A DNA stretch of 64,000 nt from an uncultured Blautia sp. (lineage in GTDB: Bacteria; Bacillota; Clostridia; Lachnospirales; Lachnospiraceae), in NCBI GenBank assembly GCA_900540785.1, contig UQHF01000012.1:1-64000 (forward strand), given 5' to 3'. This document shows, in pieces, positions 52,500 to 61,414 of the stretch (position 1 is the stretch's first letter; each line of letters begins with the position of its first letter). The translations under genes and the position numbers were made by a program. The notes beneath the pieces are model-generated. The model was not told the DNA's origin. It ran no database searches and saw only the letters and a list, made by a program, of their open reading frames with translations.

Positions 52500-53308
52500 A
52501 AAACATCCTCTTTCGGTGATTTTACTGTGATACAGATCAGTTCTCTCGGATTATGAAGCCGAACGGGAATGGTATGCTCCCCAAGCCCTGCACTTACAAT
52601 CATGCGCTGTTCCCCTCTCTTAAATTCTCCGCAGCAAAAAGGAGGAAAAATCCGAAGATGAGAAGAAACAAGCCCTGTATTTTCTCCGAAACGCATCACA
52701 CCCCCATGATAATGTCCGGACAGGATCAGATCTGCTCCCCAGGAAAAATATGCTTTTCCATACCTGGGACTGTGGGCAAGAAGAATACTGAAACCCTTCT
52801 TTCGTTCTCCCACGAATCCTGTTATCTCTTCCGCTGTAAGTTTCCGGCCAAACGGTTTATCGTAATAACAAAGGGGAAGTTCCAGACCATACACACCAAT
52901 CCTGTTTCCCTTTACTGTCAGTTCCATATGACGGTTGTGAAGAATATGAACGCCTCCTGCTTCCAGTTCTCCTTCATATTCCCTGTAAGTTTCCCACATA
53001 CTTTTATAGTCTTCCGATACCATCAGTTTATATTCATGATTGCCGAGGCTTACATAAACAGGAAATTCTTCTGCCAGTTTTTTAAGAAGCGTTTTTGCTG
53101 TCTTGAGGGTATCCGGCTCACTTCTTACAAGCATATCGCCTGTACAAAGAACAGCATCAGGAGAAAATTCTCTGACTGCCCGGAGAAGATCACTGTTATT
53201 TTCTCCGAACTCCAGCCCGTGGAGGTCGGTCAAAAAAGCAAACTTTATTTCCCTTTCTTTTATTTTTGCCGAAACAATCTCGTACTTTTTTATTCTAAAT
53301 GTTTTCAT
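52490..53308 (-). CDS. Calcineurin-like metallophosphoesterase
   Basis: A 272-residue phosphoesterase with the two-metal motifs: FLTDLHGLEFG (Asp, His), CTGDMLV, SLGNHEYKL (GNHE), and LLAHSP with GHYHGGVMRFG (final His pair). It resembles YkuE-type proteins, some of which act on lipid A or on UDP-diacylglucosamine, but it has no signal peptide. The product overlaps scpA by 10 bases. Confidence 0.85.
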   Translation of the reverse strand: MKTFRIKKYEIVSAKIKEREIKFAFLTDLHGLEFGENNSDLLRAVREFSPDAVLCTGDMLVRSEPDTLKTAKTLLKKLAEEFPVYVSLGNHEYKLMVSEDYKSMWETYREYEGELEAGGVHILHNRHMELTVKGNRIGVYGLELPLCYYDKPFGRKLTAEEITGFVGERKKGFSILLAHSPRYGKAYFSWGADLILSGHYHGGVMRFGENTGLVSSHLRIFPPFCCGEFKRGEQRMIVSAGLGEHTIPVRLHNPRELICITVKSPKEDVLWQ

Positions 53309-53329
53309 GAAACACCCTTTTTCTAAATC

Positions 53330-54358
53330 TTATTTCCCGAATCCACAATTTGGGAAGGTACATGTTTCACAATTCAGGCAAAGTCCGCCTTCCCCATAAG
53401 CTGCGATTTCCTCTGGAAGAATCTTATCGTCTGCCATAATTCTTGGAAGAAGAAGATCAAATACCGTTCGTTTTGCATACATCACGCAGCCCGGAAGCCC
53501 GATGATTGGAATCTGTTTTCCGTCTTTTTCATAATAAGCCACCATAAGCATCGCTCCCGGAAGAACCGGCGCTCCGTAAGTCAGCACCTCCGCTCCTGTA
53601 TCTTTAATTGCTCCCGGTGTGCGGTCGTCCGGGTCCACACTCATTCCCCCGGAGCAGAGCACAAGGTCTGCGCCATTTTCTATAAAGGTCAGAATATCTT
53701 TTGTAATCTGTTCTTTCTCATCTCCCGGCATCGTATGACCCAGAATCTCTGCATCGTATTCTTTCAGTTTCTCCTCAAGAACCGGAGTAAACGTGTCCTG
53801 GATCAGACCTTTTTTTACTTCGCTTCCTGTTGTGACAATGCCCGCTTTTTTGTGATGAAAAGCCAGAATATCAAAAATCGGTTCCTGTCCTGCTGCCTCT
53901 TTTGCAGCCTCCATCTTCTCTTCCTCGATCACAAGGGGAATGATTCTTGTTCCGGCAATTTTCTGTCCTTTCTTCACTGGAAAATCTCCGTGTCTTGAGG
54001 CGATCATCATTTCCCCGAGAGAGTTTACAGCTTTCAGGGCATCTCTTCTTATTTTTAAAAGACCATCCCTGTCTGCGATCAGCTCTATCTTTCCTTCTTT
54101 CGGCTCTGTAGGGTGCATTCCCTCTCCCTGAGAAATCTGGCGAAGAATTTCCGCTCCCTCATTTTCATGAAGGATTCCCGTTTTTTTCTCCCATACATAA
54201 AGATGCTCTTTTCCCACTCTCAAAAGTGCAGGTATGTCCTCCTCTCGCACTACATGACCTTTATGAAACAATACACCTTTTCTTTCATCTTTTACAATTT
54301 CTGTAATATCATGGCAGAGAATGTGTCCTACTGCATTTTCTGTTTTGATTTCCTTCAT
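53330..54358 (-). CDS. Molybdopterin-binding protein (MoeA/MoaB-like)
   Basis: A 342-residue protein with a MoCF-biosynthesis domain in the middle (HHKKAGIVTTGSEV, LCSGGMSVDPDDRTPGAIK, about 165-270), like the C-half of MoeA, and an N-terminal ~85 residues related to a MoeA-linked domain. The very C-terminus carries four Cys (CLNCETCTFPNCGFGK), which suggests a metal or Fe-S site. No other molybdenum cofactor gene is in the window. Start 54358 has GGGAG; the frame from 54604 would lie inside the ABC gene and is rejected. Confidence 0.78.
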   Translation of the reverse strand: MKEIKTENAVGHILCHDITEIVKDERKGVLFHKGHVVREEDIPALLRVGKEHLYVWEKKTGILHENEGAEILRQISQGEGMHPTEPKEGKIELIADRDGLLKIRRDALKAVNSLGEMMIASRHGDFPVKKGQKIAGTRIIPLVIEEEKMEAAKEAAGQEPIFDILAFHHKKAGIVTTGSEVKKGLIQDTFTPVLEEKLKEYDAEILGHTMPGDEKEQITKDILTFIENGADLVLCSGGMSVDPDDRTPGAIKDTGAEVLTYGAPVLPGAMLMVAYYEKDGKQIPIIGLPGCVMYAKRTVFDLLLPRIMADDKILPEEIAAYGEGGLCLNCETCTFPNCGFGK

Positions 54359-54371
54359 AATTACTCCCTTC

Positions 54372-56120
54372 TCAAAGCCCTGCCTTACAAAGCTTTGCAT
54401 AAACGCCGTCTTTTTTAAGAAGTTCTTCATGCGTTCCCTCTTCTGCAATGCCGTCCTCTGTAAGCACAAGGATCCTTCTTGCATTTCGGATCGTGGAAAG
54501 TCTGTGTGCAATGACAAAAGTAGTTCTGTCTTTTGCAAGCTTTTCCAGAGATTCCTGCACAACCTTCTCGCTTTCATTATCAAGAGCAGACGTTGCCTCG
54601 TCAAAAATCAGAATTGGCGGATTTTTCAAAAATGCTCTCGCAATGGAAAGGCGCTGTTTCTGTCCTCCGGAAAGCTTCACGCCTCTCTGTCCTATATCTG
54701 TATCATAATCTGCCGGCATTTCCATAATAAAATCATGGGCATTGGCAGCCTTTGCCGCACGGATAACCTCCTCGTCTGTTGCATCCGGCTTTCCGTAACG
54801 AATATTTTCCATGATCGTTCCTGCAAAAAGATATACGTCCTGCTGCACGATTCCAATCTGACGACGCAGATCTTTTAACTTGATCTTTCTTATATCTGTA
54901 CCATCCAGAAGGATTTTTCCGGAAGATACATCATAAAATCGTGGGATCAGACTGCAAAGCGTTGTTTTTCCAGCTCCTGATGTTCCCACAAGAGCTACAT
55001 AATCTCCCGGTTTTACCTGAAGATTTACATGGGAAAGTACCTCTTCATTTGTATCAGAATAGTGGAAGGAAACTTCCTGAAATTCAATGCCGCCCTGTGC
55101 CTTATCAAGAGATACTGCGTCCGGAGCATCTTCAATATCCGGCGCGATCGCCATCATTTCCAGGAAACGGTCATATCCGCTGTATCCGTTCTGGAACTGT
55201 TCCGTAAAGTTTACAAGCTTTGTTACCGGTTCTGTAAAATTATTGATATACAGAAGAAAGGTAACAAGGTCTGCCGCATCCAGGGTTCCGTCTGTAAGGA
55301 AAAACGCGCCTGCAACAAGAGACGCCACTGTGATCAGTGTCGTAAAGGAATCCATTCCTGCGTGATAGCCTGCCATGTAACGGTAAGTGAGGCGCTTTGC
55401 AGCTACAAAACGCTCATTTCCCTTTGCAAATTTTTCCATCTCTCTCTTTTCATTTCCAAAGGACTTTACAACGCGGATTCCGGAAAGGCTGTCTTCAATC
55501 TGGCTGTTAATATCTGCAATGCGGGCTCTGTTTTCCTTAAACGCGTGTTTCATTCTTCTGTTAAATATAAGAGCATAAAAGAGCATGACAATTACAATCG
55601 AAAAGCTGATGGCAGCCATTTTTCCGTTTACATTGACAAGAATGAGAAACGCGCCCACAAGCTTGATCACAGAAATAATAATATCCTCCGGTCCGTGATG
55701 AAGAAGCTCACTGATGTCAAAAAGATCGCTTGTGATCCTTGACAGAAGATGTCCTACTTTCTGATTGTCATAAAAAGTAAAGGAAAGCTTCTGATAGTGG
55801 CTGAAAATCTCGTTACGCATATCGTGTTCAATATATGCACCCATCATATGCCCGTAATATGTAATAAAATAGCGGCTTCCAAGCTGCACAAGAATCAGTC
55901 CCAGCATTCCCACGCCAATAGTAAGAATAGCAGATTTTGCCTCAGATATGGGCATATTTCCTATTGTATTCATAATATAGCGCACAAGAAGGGGAATGAC
56001 AAGGGTAACCGCCGCCCCTAAAATGGCAAAAAATAAGTCTGCCAGAAAAAGCCCCTTGTACGGTTTATAATACCTTGCCAGAAGCTTTAATTTATTTGGT
56101 TGTTTTTCTTTATTTTCCAT
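54372..56120 (-). CDS. ABC exporter, fused membrane and ATPase domains
   Basis: A 582-residue MsbA/BmrA-type half transporter that works as a dimer. Six TM segments lie within about residues 20-310. The ATPase has Walker A VGTSGAGKTTLCSLI, signature LSGGQKQRLSIARAF, Walker B ILIFDEATSALDNESE and the H-loop FVIAHRLSTI. It probably exports a lipid, peptide or drug; the substrate cannot be deduced. Start 56120 is set by GGAGGAAGTT; a Met four codons upstream is less likely. Confidence 0.92.
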   Translation of the reverse strand: MENKEKQPNKLKLLARYYKPYKGLFLADLFFAILGAAVTLVIPLLVRYIMNTIGNMPISEAKSAILTIGVGMLGLILVQLGSRYFITYYGHMMGAYIEHDMRNEIFSHYQKLSFTFYDNQKVGHLLSRITSDLFDISELLHHGPEDIIISVIKLVGAFLILVNVNGKMAAISFSIVIVMLFYALIFNRRMKHAFKENRARIADINSQIEDSLSGIRVVKSFGNEKREMEKFAKGNERFVAAKRLTYRYMAGYHAGMDSFTTLITVASLVAGAFFLTDGTLDAADLVTFLLYINNFTEPVTKLVNFTEQFQNGYSGYDRFLEMMAIAPDIEDAPDAVSLDKAQGGIEFQEVSFHYSDTNEEVLSHVNLQVKPGDYVALVGTSGAGKTTLCSLIPRFYDVSSGKILLDGTDIRKIKLKDLRRQIGIVQQDVYLFAGTIMENIRYGKPDATDEEVIRAAKAANAHDFIMEMPADYDTDIGQRGVKLSGGQKQRLSIARAFLKNPPILIFDEATSALDNESEKVVQESLEKLAKDRTTFVIAHRLSTIRNARRILVLTEDGIAEEGTHEELLKKDGVYAKLCKAGL

Positions 56121-56186
56121 AACTTCCTCCATGATGTAAAAAATTTCTGTACCTCTGTATTATAACCCGAACCTCAGGATTTTGTC

Positions 56187-56235
56187 AAAAAAAGCAGGTC
56201 CCCGATGCGCATTATTTTCACATCGGCAAACCTGC
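56187..56235 (-). terminator. Terminator of the second D,D-carboxypeptidase
   Basis: On the minus strand GCAGGTTTGCCGATG pairs with CATCGGGGACCTGC, with a small internal mismatch, and is followed by TTTTTTTG. It lies between the dac gene and the ABC gene downstream. Confidence 0.88.
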
Positions 56236-56241
56236 CTGTTT

Positions 56242-57432
56242 TCAGAGAAGATATGCTTCCCACATTCGTTTTATGTAATCTTTATACACGGCTTTTCGCA
56301 CGGATTTTTCATACAGGACAGGAACACTTCCCAGCTTTTCTTTTCCCATATAATAACACATCTCTCCTGCTTTTTCGTCCTTCTTTACAGGAGCTTTCAC
56401 TTCTTTTGGGATCACAAGCTTCTTTTTTATATCGGAAAGCTCTTTTCCTTCTGTACTCAGATATTGAAATTTTCCTTCGTATCGAAGGGATACCTCATCC
56501 TCAACTCCGCCTGTAACCTTTATCTTTGGAAGCTTTGACTGTTTCTCGTCCACATAAAGACTGCATCTGGAAAAACCGTAATTCAACATGGAAGCTGCGT
56601 CTTTAAATCTTACCTTATAGTCCGGCGCTGCCATCACTACAGAAATCAGGGTAATCCCGTTTCTTTTGGCAACTGCGCTTAAACAATATTTTGCCACACT
56701 TGTACTTCCTGTTTTCAGTCCCACGCAGCCCTCAAAGCTTCTGAGAAGCTTATTTGTATTTGCCAGAGTAAATTTACTGGAACCTTTCCGTGTCTCATGA
56801 ACAATATCCTCCATCCATATGGACGAATATTCAAGAACCTGTGGATATTTTGTAATCAGCTCCCGGCTCATTACCGCAATATCTCTCGCAGTTGTGTAAT
56901 GCCCCGGGGAGTCCGTAAGACCGCAGCAATCCTCAAAATTCGTATTTTCCATGCCAAGTTCTTTTGCTCTTGCATTCATCTGACTGACAAATTCCTGCTC
57001 ACTTCCTGCGATATGTTCTGCCATTGCCACGCTTGCATCATTTCCGGAGGCAATGACAATACACTTTATCATGGTTTCCACACTCTGAGTTTCGCCCTCT
57101 TCCAGAAAAACCTGAGAACCTCCCATTGATTTTGCATAAGCGCTTGTTGTAACAGGATCTTCAAGCTTCAGCGAACCGTTTTCTATGGCATCAAAAATCA
57201 AGATCAAAGTCATGATTTTTGTGATGCTTGCCGGACTTCTTCTGGTGTCCATATCCTTCTGGAAAATAATAGTTCCTGTCTGCGCCTCCATAAGAACTGC
57301 ACTGGGCGCTTCTACAAGAGTCTGGCTCTCTGCCGCTTCATCTGTATCCTCTGCCCATATGCAGACAGGCTGCAAAAACAGCGCCACTGCCAGAAGCCAG
57401 CCTATGACTGCCCCGATTCTTTTCCCCTTCAT
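56242..57432 (-). CDS. D-alanyl-D-alanine carboxypeptidase (second copy)
   Basis: A 396-residue PBP5-like enzyme that removes terminal D-Ala from peptidoglycan peptides. Signal peptide about 1-27 (IGAVIGWLLAVALFLQPVCI). Catalytic SxxK is in RRSPASITKIMTLI, SGNDASVAMAEHIAG gives SxN, and LKTGSTSVAKYC gives KTG. The C-terminal domain and amphipathic helix (YIKRMWEAYLL) are typical. It is only partly similar to the first copy at 43705-44904, so they are likely old paralogues and not a recent duplication. Confidence 0.9.
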   Translation of the reverse strand: MKGKRIGAVIGWLLAVALFLQPVCIWAEDTDEAAESQTLVEAPSAVLMEAQTGTIIFQKDMDTRRSPASITKIMTLILIFDAIENGSLKLEDPVTTSAYAKSMGGSQVFLEEGETQSVETMIKCIVIASGNDASVAMAEHIAGSEQEFVSQMNARAKELGMENTNFEDCCGLTDSPGHYTTARDIAVMSRELITKYPQVLEYSSIWMEDIVHETRKGSSKFTLANTNKLLRSFEGCVGLKTGSTSVAKYCLSAVAKRNGITLISVVMAAPDYKVRFKDAASMLNYGFSRCSLYVDEKQSKLPKIKVTGGVEDEVSLRYEGKFQYLSTEGKELSDIKKKLVIPKEVKAPVKKDEKAGEMCYYMGKEKLGSVPVLYEKSVRKAVYKDYIKRMWEAYLL

Positions 57433-57508
57433 AATCTTCTCCCGGAAATCTGTTCTACTTTCATTTTAACGGGAGAAAGGGGAATTTATGACTTGTTTTT
57501 CTGTTTTT

Positions 57509-58624
57509 TTAATTTTCTTCCAAATCTTCTATTGTTTTTCGAACTGCCGCTTCAAAATCACCCTGGAAAATTTTCATTGAGCTTCCAAACATCAGATTCG
57601 CCGGATAATCAAAGTTTTCCACATTGCTTCCTGTATGATCCCGATACTCCTTTTCTTCCCCCAGGTGTGGGATCCTGTTGATCAATTTATCTGTATTTTC
57701 CATAAAACCGTATAATTTTTTTCCCAGTTCAAAACCCATTCCACATTCAAATGCAACATCGTTGTTAATTTCATAACCACGGTAATTGTTTAGATTCGCT
57801 ATAATCACATCACAATCCCGGACATGCTGCTGAAATCTGTCAAATAAATTTGCAGCTTTTATATAAGGATTATCTGTATCCATCTCCGAAATTCCCTGTA
57901 TTTCATCAAAAGGTGTTCTCACCTCATATCCCAGCTTTCTGCACAGGATTTTCAGTTTATCAAAAATTTCTTTTCCATCTGCATCATATCTTTCAAAACC
58001 AGACAGATAAATCACAGGTCTTTCTCTTTTTGGGGCGGCTGACTGCTCCTGACTTTCAGAATATAGCTTCCTCATTCCTTCCTGTTTATACTCTTCCTCT
58101 ATATCTGTCATAAGCATTTTCAGGCAGTCATCAAAATCTCCTTCCACAATTTTTGTAGACCCGATAATATCAGGAGAAAACGGAAGAATGCCATAAAGCA
58201 TCTCTCTGCCTCTTTCATCATATATTTTTCCGTCTTTTAAACAGGCGTTCTGGTTCTTTGTTGACAGACTGCGTTTATCTCTTGTATATCCATAGCATCT
58301 GGCACCTTTCGCATATGCCATACCCAGCTCATAGACAGTCCCGCTGTCAGGTTCTGCTCCCCTATACGCCTCCAGATCTGCAATAATAACTGTCGTATCT
58401 TTCATAACCTTATCAAGGTCTGAAAAAATACTGTCTGCCCGTTTTCTTTTGTCTGGATTTTCCATATCCAGAAAATGGTCATTCGGAAGCGTCACCCCAA
58501 ATCCAAGAGAAACAGCCCGCGCCTTCATGGCTGCAAGCATATCATAACCATGAGTATAAAAGCATTCCGGTCCTGCTATATAAATTGCCTCTTTTTCAAA
58601 AAATTTGTGCTGATACCTGTACAT
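57509..58624 (-). CDS. Tandem nucleoside 2-deoxyribosyltransferase-like protein
   Basis: A 371-residue protein made of two NDT-like (PF05014) domains. Domain 1 (about 12-170) has AIYIAGPECFYTHGYD, VIIADLEAYRGAEPDSGTVYE and ELGMAYAKGARCYGYTRD. Domain 2 (about 202-370) repeats this order with VIYLSGFERYDAD, VIIANLNNYRGYEINNDVAFE and ECGMGFELGKKLYGFMEN. The two halves share the D/N-x-x-x-YRG and catalytic Glu region, so the gene arose by internal duplication. NDTs swap bases on deoxyribonucleosides; two-domain versions are unusual. It is last in the run with a nucleoside hydrolase, YjbQ and an SIS protein. Confidence 0.82.
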   Translation of the reverse strand: MYRYQHKFFEKEAIYIAGPECFYTHGYDMLAAMKARAVSLGFGVTLPNDHFLDMENPDKRKRADSIFSDLDKVMKDTTVIIADLEAYRGAEPDSGTVYELGMAYAKGARCYGYTRDKRSLSTKNQNACLKDGKIYDERGREMLYGILPFSPDIIGSTKIVEGDFDDCLKMLMTDIEEEYKQEGMRKLYSESQEQSAAPKRERPVIYLSGFERYDADGKEIFDKLKILCRKLGYEVRTPFDEIQGISEMDTDNPYIKAANLFDRFQQHVRDCDVIIANLNNYRGYEINNDVAFECGMGFELGKKLYGFMENTDKLINRIPHLGEEKEYRDHTGSNVENFDYPANLMFGSSMKIFQGDFEAAVRKTIEDLEEN

Positions 58625-58633
58625 AACTGCCTC

Positions 58634-59581
58634 CTATTGTAAAACAAGCTCAAGAACCAGTTTTAAAAATCTTTCATAGTCCACATCACAGCCAATTTCT
58701 ATGACTGGAAGATTTGTCCATACATGATGATGCCGTCTGTCTACAACGGTCATTCCCAGTGTCAAACCGTCTTTTGTTTCTACTCCCACCCTTGTCTTCA
58801 TTGTCTGTACAAGAGAAGAATCTATGGCATATGCCACTGCCATACAGTCGATCACTGTACAGTAGGCATCAAATCCCCTGTTTCCATTAAACCGGATTGC
58901 CTGCCGTAAAAAACGCGCTTCTTTTTTCTCGCTGTCTTCCAGGCTTTTTATCTCCTCTTCTGTAAAATCCACATCAAAATGAGTGGCTACATCAAGTCCC
59001 AGAGCTGTCATTGGTATTCCGGATTCATAGACAAGCTTTGATGCTTCCGGATCAACATACACATTCCATTCGCTTTGAGGCGTATCTCCTGTTGCATTTA
59101 AAAAAGCATATTCATTTAATCCAAAAGCGCCTGATATGGCAATAATTTCTTTTATCATGCTCTTAATTTCCGGAGCTTTTGTAATTGCCATCGCAATATT
59201 GCTCATAGGTCCGGTTGCAATAACTGTAATTTCGCCGGGATTTTCTTTTATCAGATCGATAAGCAGATCCACCGCATGTCTGGAATCCAGAGGTATCTCA
59301 GGATCTGGAAGAAAGTTTTCTGCCTGCCCGTCTTTCCCGTGCGTGAACGGATCTTTTGGTGCATTCCTCACCATAGGTCTTTCCATGCCTTTTGCAACCG
59401 GAATCTCTTCTCTTCCCAGCATCTCTAGTACCTTTCTTGCATTTACACATGTAACATCTGCAGGATAATTTCCATTTACGGTTGTTACTGCCATTAATTT
59501 AAGCTCCGGTGATTTCGCAGCCATAACGATCGCCATAGAATCATCCATACCCGGGTCGCAGTCAAGAATTATCTTTTTCAT
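58634..59581 (-). CDS. Inosine/uridine-preferring-type nucleoside hydrolase
   Basis: A 315-residue nucleoside hydrolase that splits a nucleoside into base and ribose with a bound calcium. The Asp-rich calcium motif DCDPGMDDSMAIVMAA (about 6-21) is intact, and VNGNYPADVTCVNARKVLEM and the late HHHVWTNLPVIEIGCDVDYE are typical of the family (IUNH). The base preference is unknown. Start 59581 has GGGAGAAG; a GTG two codons earlier is possible. It lies 18 bases after yjbQ and 9 before the deoxyribosyltransferase gene. Confidence 0.9.
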   Translation of the reverse strand: MKKIILDCDPGMDDSMAIVMAAKSPELKLMAVTTVNGNYPADVTCVNARKVLEMLGREEIPVAKGMERPMVRNAPKDPFTHGKDGQAENFLPDPEIPLDSRHAVDLLIDLIKENPGEITVIATGPMSNIAMAITKAPEIKSMIKEIIAISGAFGLNEYAFLNATGDTPQSEWNVYVDPEASKLVYESGIPMTALGLDVATHFDVDFTEEEIKSLEDSEKKEARFLRQAIRFNGNRGFDAYCTVIDCMAVAYAIDSSLVQTMKTRVGVETKDGLTLGMTVVDRRHHHVWTNLPVIEIGCDVDYERFLKLVLELVLQ

Positions 59582-59599
59582 AAACACTTCTCCCTTCCC

Positions 59600-60013
59600 T
59601 TACTTATCTTCTACTACTTTCACATAAAATTCACGGTTTCTCGGTCCGTCAAATTCCAGAAAATAAATTCCCTGAGAGCCTCCCAAAAGCAATTTTCCAT
59701 CATGAACAATAAAAGTCTCCGTCACTCCCAAAAGCGCACATTTAATATGTCCCGCTGCATCTTGAGGAGTATCATGCTGATGCTTAAAATCAATTCGTGT
59801 AGGAACCAGCCTTCTGATTTCTTCGTCCAAATCTTTGAATCCATCTGGATCCCAGGGAGAAAAAACAGCAAGACCTGCTGTAGAATGCATATTATGTACA
59901 ATACAGATTCCCTCTTTGATTCCGCTTTCTTCTACTACCTGTTTTACTTCTTTTGTAATATCATGTACCTCATTATAAGTTGTGGAAATTTTTATATTTT
60001 TTAACACAGACAT
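59600..60013 (-). CDS. YjbQ/UPF0047-family protein
   Basis: A 137-residue YjbQ-type protein. IVHNMHSTAGLAVF and FKHQHDTPQDAAGHIKCALL with its His cluster, and HDGKLLLGGSQGIYFLEFDGPR, are family hallmarks. YjbQ proteins bind zinc and can act weakly as thiamine-phosphate synthase, but their true role is unsettled. Its place inside a sugar/nucleoside unit suggests a small-molecule role. It follows the SIS gene by 13 bases. Confidence 0.9.
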   Translation of the reverse strand: MSVLKNIKISTTYNEVHDITKEVKQVVEESGIKEGICIVHNMHSTAGLAVFSPWDPDGFKDLDEEIRRLVPTRIDFKHQHDTPQDAAGHIKCALLGVTETFIVHDGKLLLGGSQGIYFLEFDGPRNREFYVKVVEDK

Positions 60014-60026
60014 TACTTCATCCCCC

Positions 60027-61166
60027 TTATTTTACAATAATCTCGCTGTTTTTCACACAATATCCACCTTTACAGAAAGACCAGTCTCCCTCACATCCTC
60101 TGCCATACTTTTCTCCGATCATCACCGCAATGTATCCCGCAAGAAGACAAACCGGTGCAAATTGTGTAAGCGGCATGGAAATCGCATATTTTGCTTCCGG
60201 CACTTTAATATACACCGCCTCCAAATTCTCAAAATCACTCTCATCACCATCTGTAATGACAGCCAGCGGTCTGTGCAGTTCGTTTGCATATTTGATAAAC
60301 TCCCGATTGCGGCTCATTGCTGGATTCTTCGTATTTGCCACAAGAATCGTCCCCATATGTTTTGCATCTCTTACAAAGAAATTCAGATGAAACCATTCTT
60401 CCGTATTGATGTGCATCGCAAATTTTCCTGTTGCTTCCAGAATTTTTGCCTGACCGAACCAGGCTGTTGCATAATCAAATCCTGCTCCGACAAAATCGTA
60501 ACATGGAAACTCTTTCCACTTTTCCGCCAGTTTTTTACACTGTTCTTTCATTTCCGGAAGAATATCTTTTAATCGTCTTCCCTGATCTTTTATATCCTGA
60601 CGGTAAGCACAAGCCTGATCCATCGTATATTTTCCGCGTACTTCTCCAAATCGCACAGCCAGAAGAAGCAGCGCCATCACACTTACCATATAACTTCTGG
60701 TTCCAGGCGCGCTTGGGAAGGAAGGAATATCCAACTTCAAAATTTTATCTGCATATTTTCCTAAAGGAGACTCCGGATTTCCTGTTACTCCTAAAACGTA
60801 ACAACCATGCTGCCGTGCTCTCTGTACTGCTTCTGATACTCTCGCTCCGGTTCCGGAATTACTGACTGTGATCACAAGCGGATTTCTGCAGTCAACACCC
60901 ATATGCTTTTCACAGTAAAAACGGCTCAATTCTATTGCAGTCACAACTTCTGTAGGAATTGATGTCAGCATTTCAAAAGCGTGTTTTGTTGCCATTGCAG
61001 CAGCATACGAATCTCCACAGCCTGTCAGCACAATTTTCTGAATGTTAAAAATCTCCTGAAAAGATAGTACCTTCCTCGTTTTTGGTTCCAAATCTTCATA
61101 TTGCTGTTCAATCAGTTCTGGCAGGCTCTCCACCTGACTGCACATAGAATTTTCGTATTTCTCCAT
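60027..61166 (-). CDS. SIS-domain sugar isomerase/deglycase
   Basis: A 379-residue protein with two SIS (sugar isomerase) domains. The first has IVLTGCGDSYAAAMATKHAF and VITVSNSGTGARVSEAVQRA (about 40-120). The second begins near FVGAGFDYATAWFGQAKILE and carries NTEEWFHLNFF, which aligns with the catalytic Glu/His part of AgaS/FrlB-like enzymes. It lacks the glutamine amidotransferase domain of GlmS, so it may remove an amine from, or isomerise, a phosphosugar. It is the first gene below a promoter with a likely GntR operator. Confidence 0.87.
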   Translation of the reverse strand: MEKYENSMCSQVESLPELIEQQYEDLEPKTRKVLSFQEIFNIQKIVLTGCGDSYAAAMATKHAFEMLTSIPTEVVTAIELSRFYCEKHMGVDCRNPLVITVSNSGTGARVSEAVQRARQHGCYVLGVTGNPESPLGKYADKILKLDIPSFPSAPGTRSYMVSVMALLLLAVRFGEVRGKYTMDQACAYRQDIKDQGRRLKDILPEMKEQCKKLAEKWKEFPCYDFVGAGFDYATAWFGQAKILEATGKFAMHINTEEWFHLNFFVRDAKHMGTILVANTKNPAMSRNREFIKYANELHRPLAVITDGDESDFENLEAVYIKVPEAKYAISMPLTQFAPVCLLAGYIAVMIGEKYGRGCEGDWSFCKGGYCVKNSEIIVK

Positions 61167-61230
61167 TTTTCTTCCCCTTTCCGTTTTGCGTATGTAGAAT
61201 TATCTTCGCCTCTAACTTATATTATTTTTA

Positions 61231-61240
61231 ATACTTGTAT
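61231..61240. promoter_or_regulatory. GntR-type operator candidate (SIS promoter side)
   Basis: ATACTTGTAT (ATAC and GTAT arms around TT) lies just below the -10 box of the minus-strand promoter. The same 10 bases recur at 61361-61370 in the regulator's own promoter, 130 bases away. A longer, imperfect palindrome (CTTGTATACACTTATATAAG) covers this site. Confidence 0.65.
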
Positions 61241-61245
61241 ACACT

Positions 61246-61275
61246 TATATAAGCACATATATTGAAAAATGTCAA
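61246..61275 (-). promoter_or_regulatory. Promoter of the SIS-YjbQ-hydrolase run
   Basis: On the minus strand TTGACA (61270-61275) and TATATA or TTATAT (61246-61252) are 17-18 bases apart. The candidate operator lies directly downstream, fitting repression by the divergent GntR protein. Confidence 0.7.
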
Positions 61276-61336
61276 GTCATTTCCCATATTTTTTACACAC
61301 CTGTTTCCAGCAAATTCCATATAGCTGGAATATCTA

Positions 61337-61365
61337 TTGACTTTTCTTTGCACGGGCATTATACT
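61337..61365 (+). promoter_or_regulatory. Promoter of the GntR regulator gene
   Basis: TTGACT (61337-61342), 17-base spacer and TATACT (61360-61365). The -10 box overlaps the candidate operator at 61361-61370, which points to self-repression. Confidence 0.75.
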
Positions 61366-61389
61366 TGTATTAATATTAATACTTAGTAT
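61361..61389. promoter_or_regulatory. GntR-type operator cluster (regulator side)
   Basis: The 10-mer ATACTTGTAT (61361-61370) is followed by a perfect 16-base palindrome GTATTAATATTAATAC (61367-61382) and by ATAC-TTA-GTAT (61379-61389). So several ATAC/GTAT half-sites are packed over the start of the gntR transcript. Confidence 0.62.
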
Positions 61390-61414
61390 CTTAAATAAAA
61401 CTATGAGGTTGTTT

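Noticed and set aside
54359..54604. Long N-terminal extension of the MoeA-like protein
   Set aside because: It would lie inside the ABC transporter gene, and a proper ribosome site stands before 54358.
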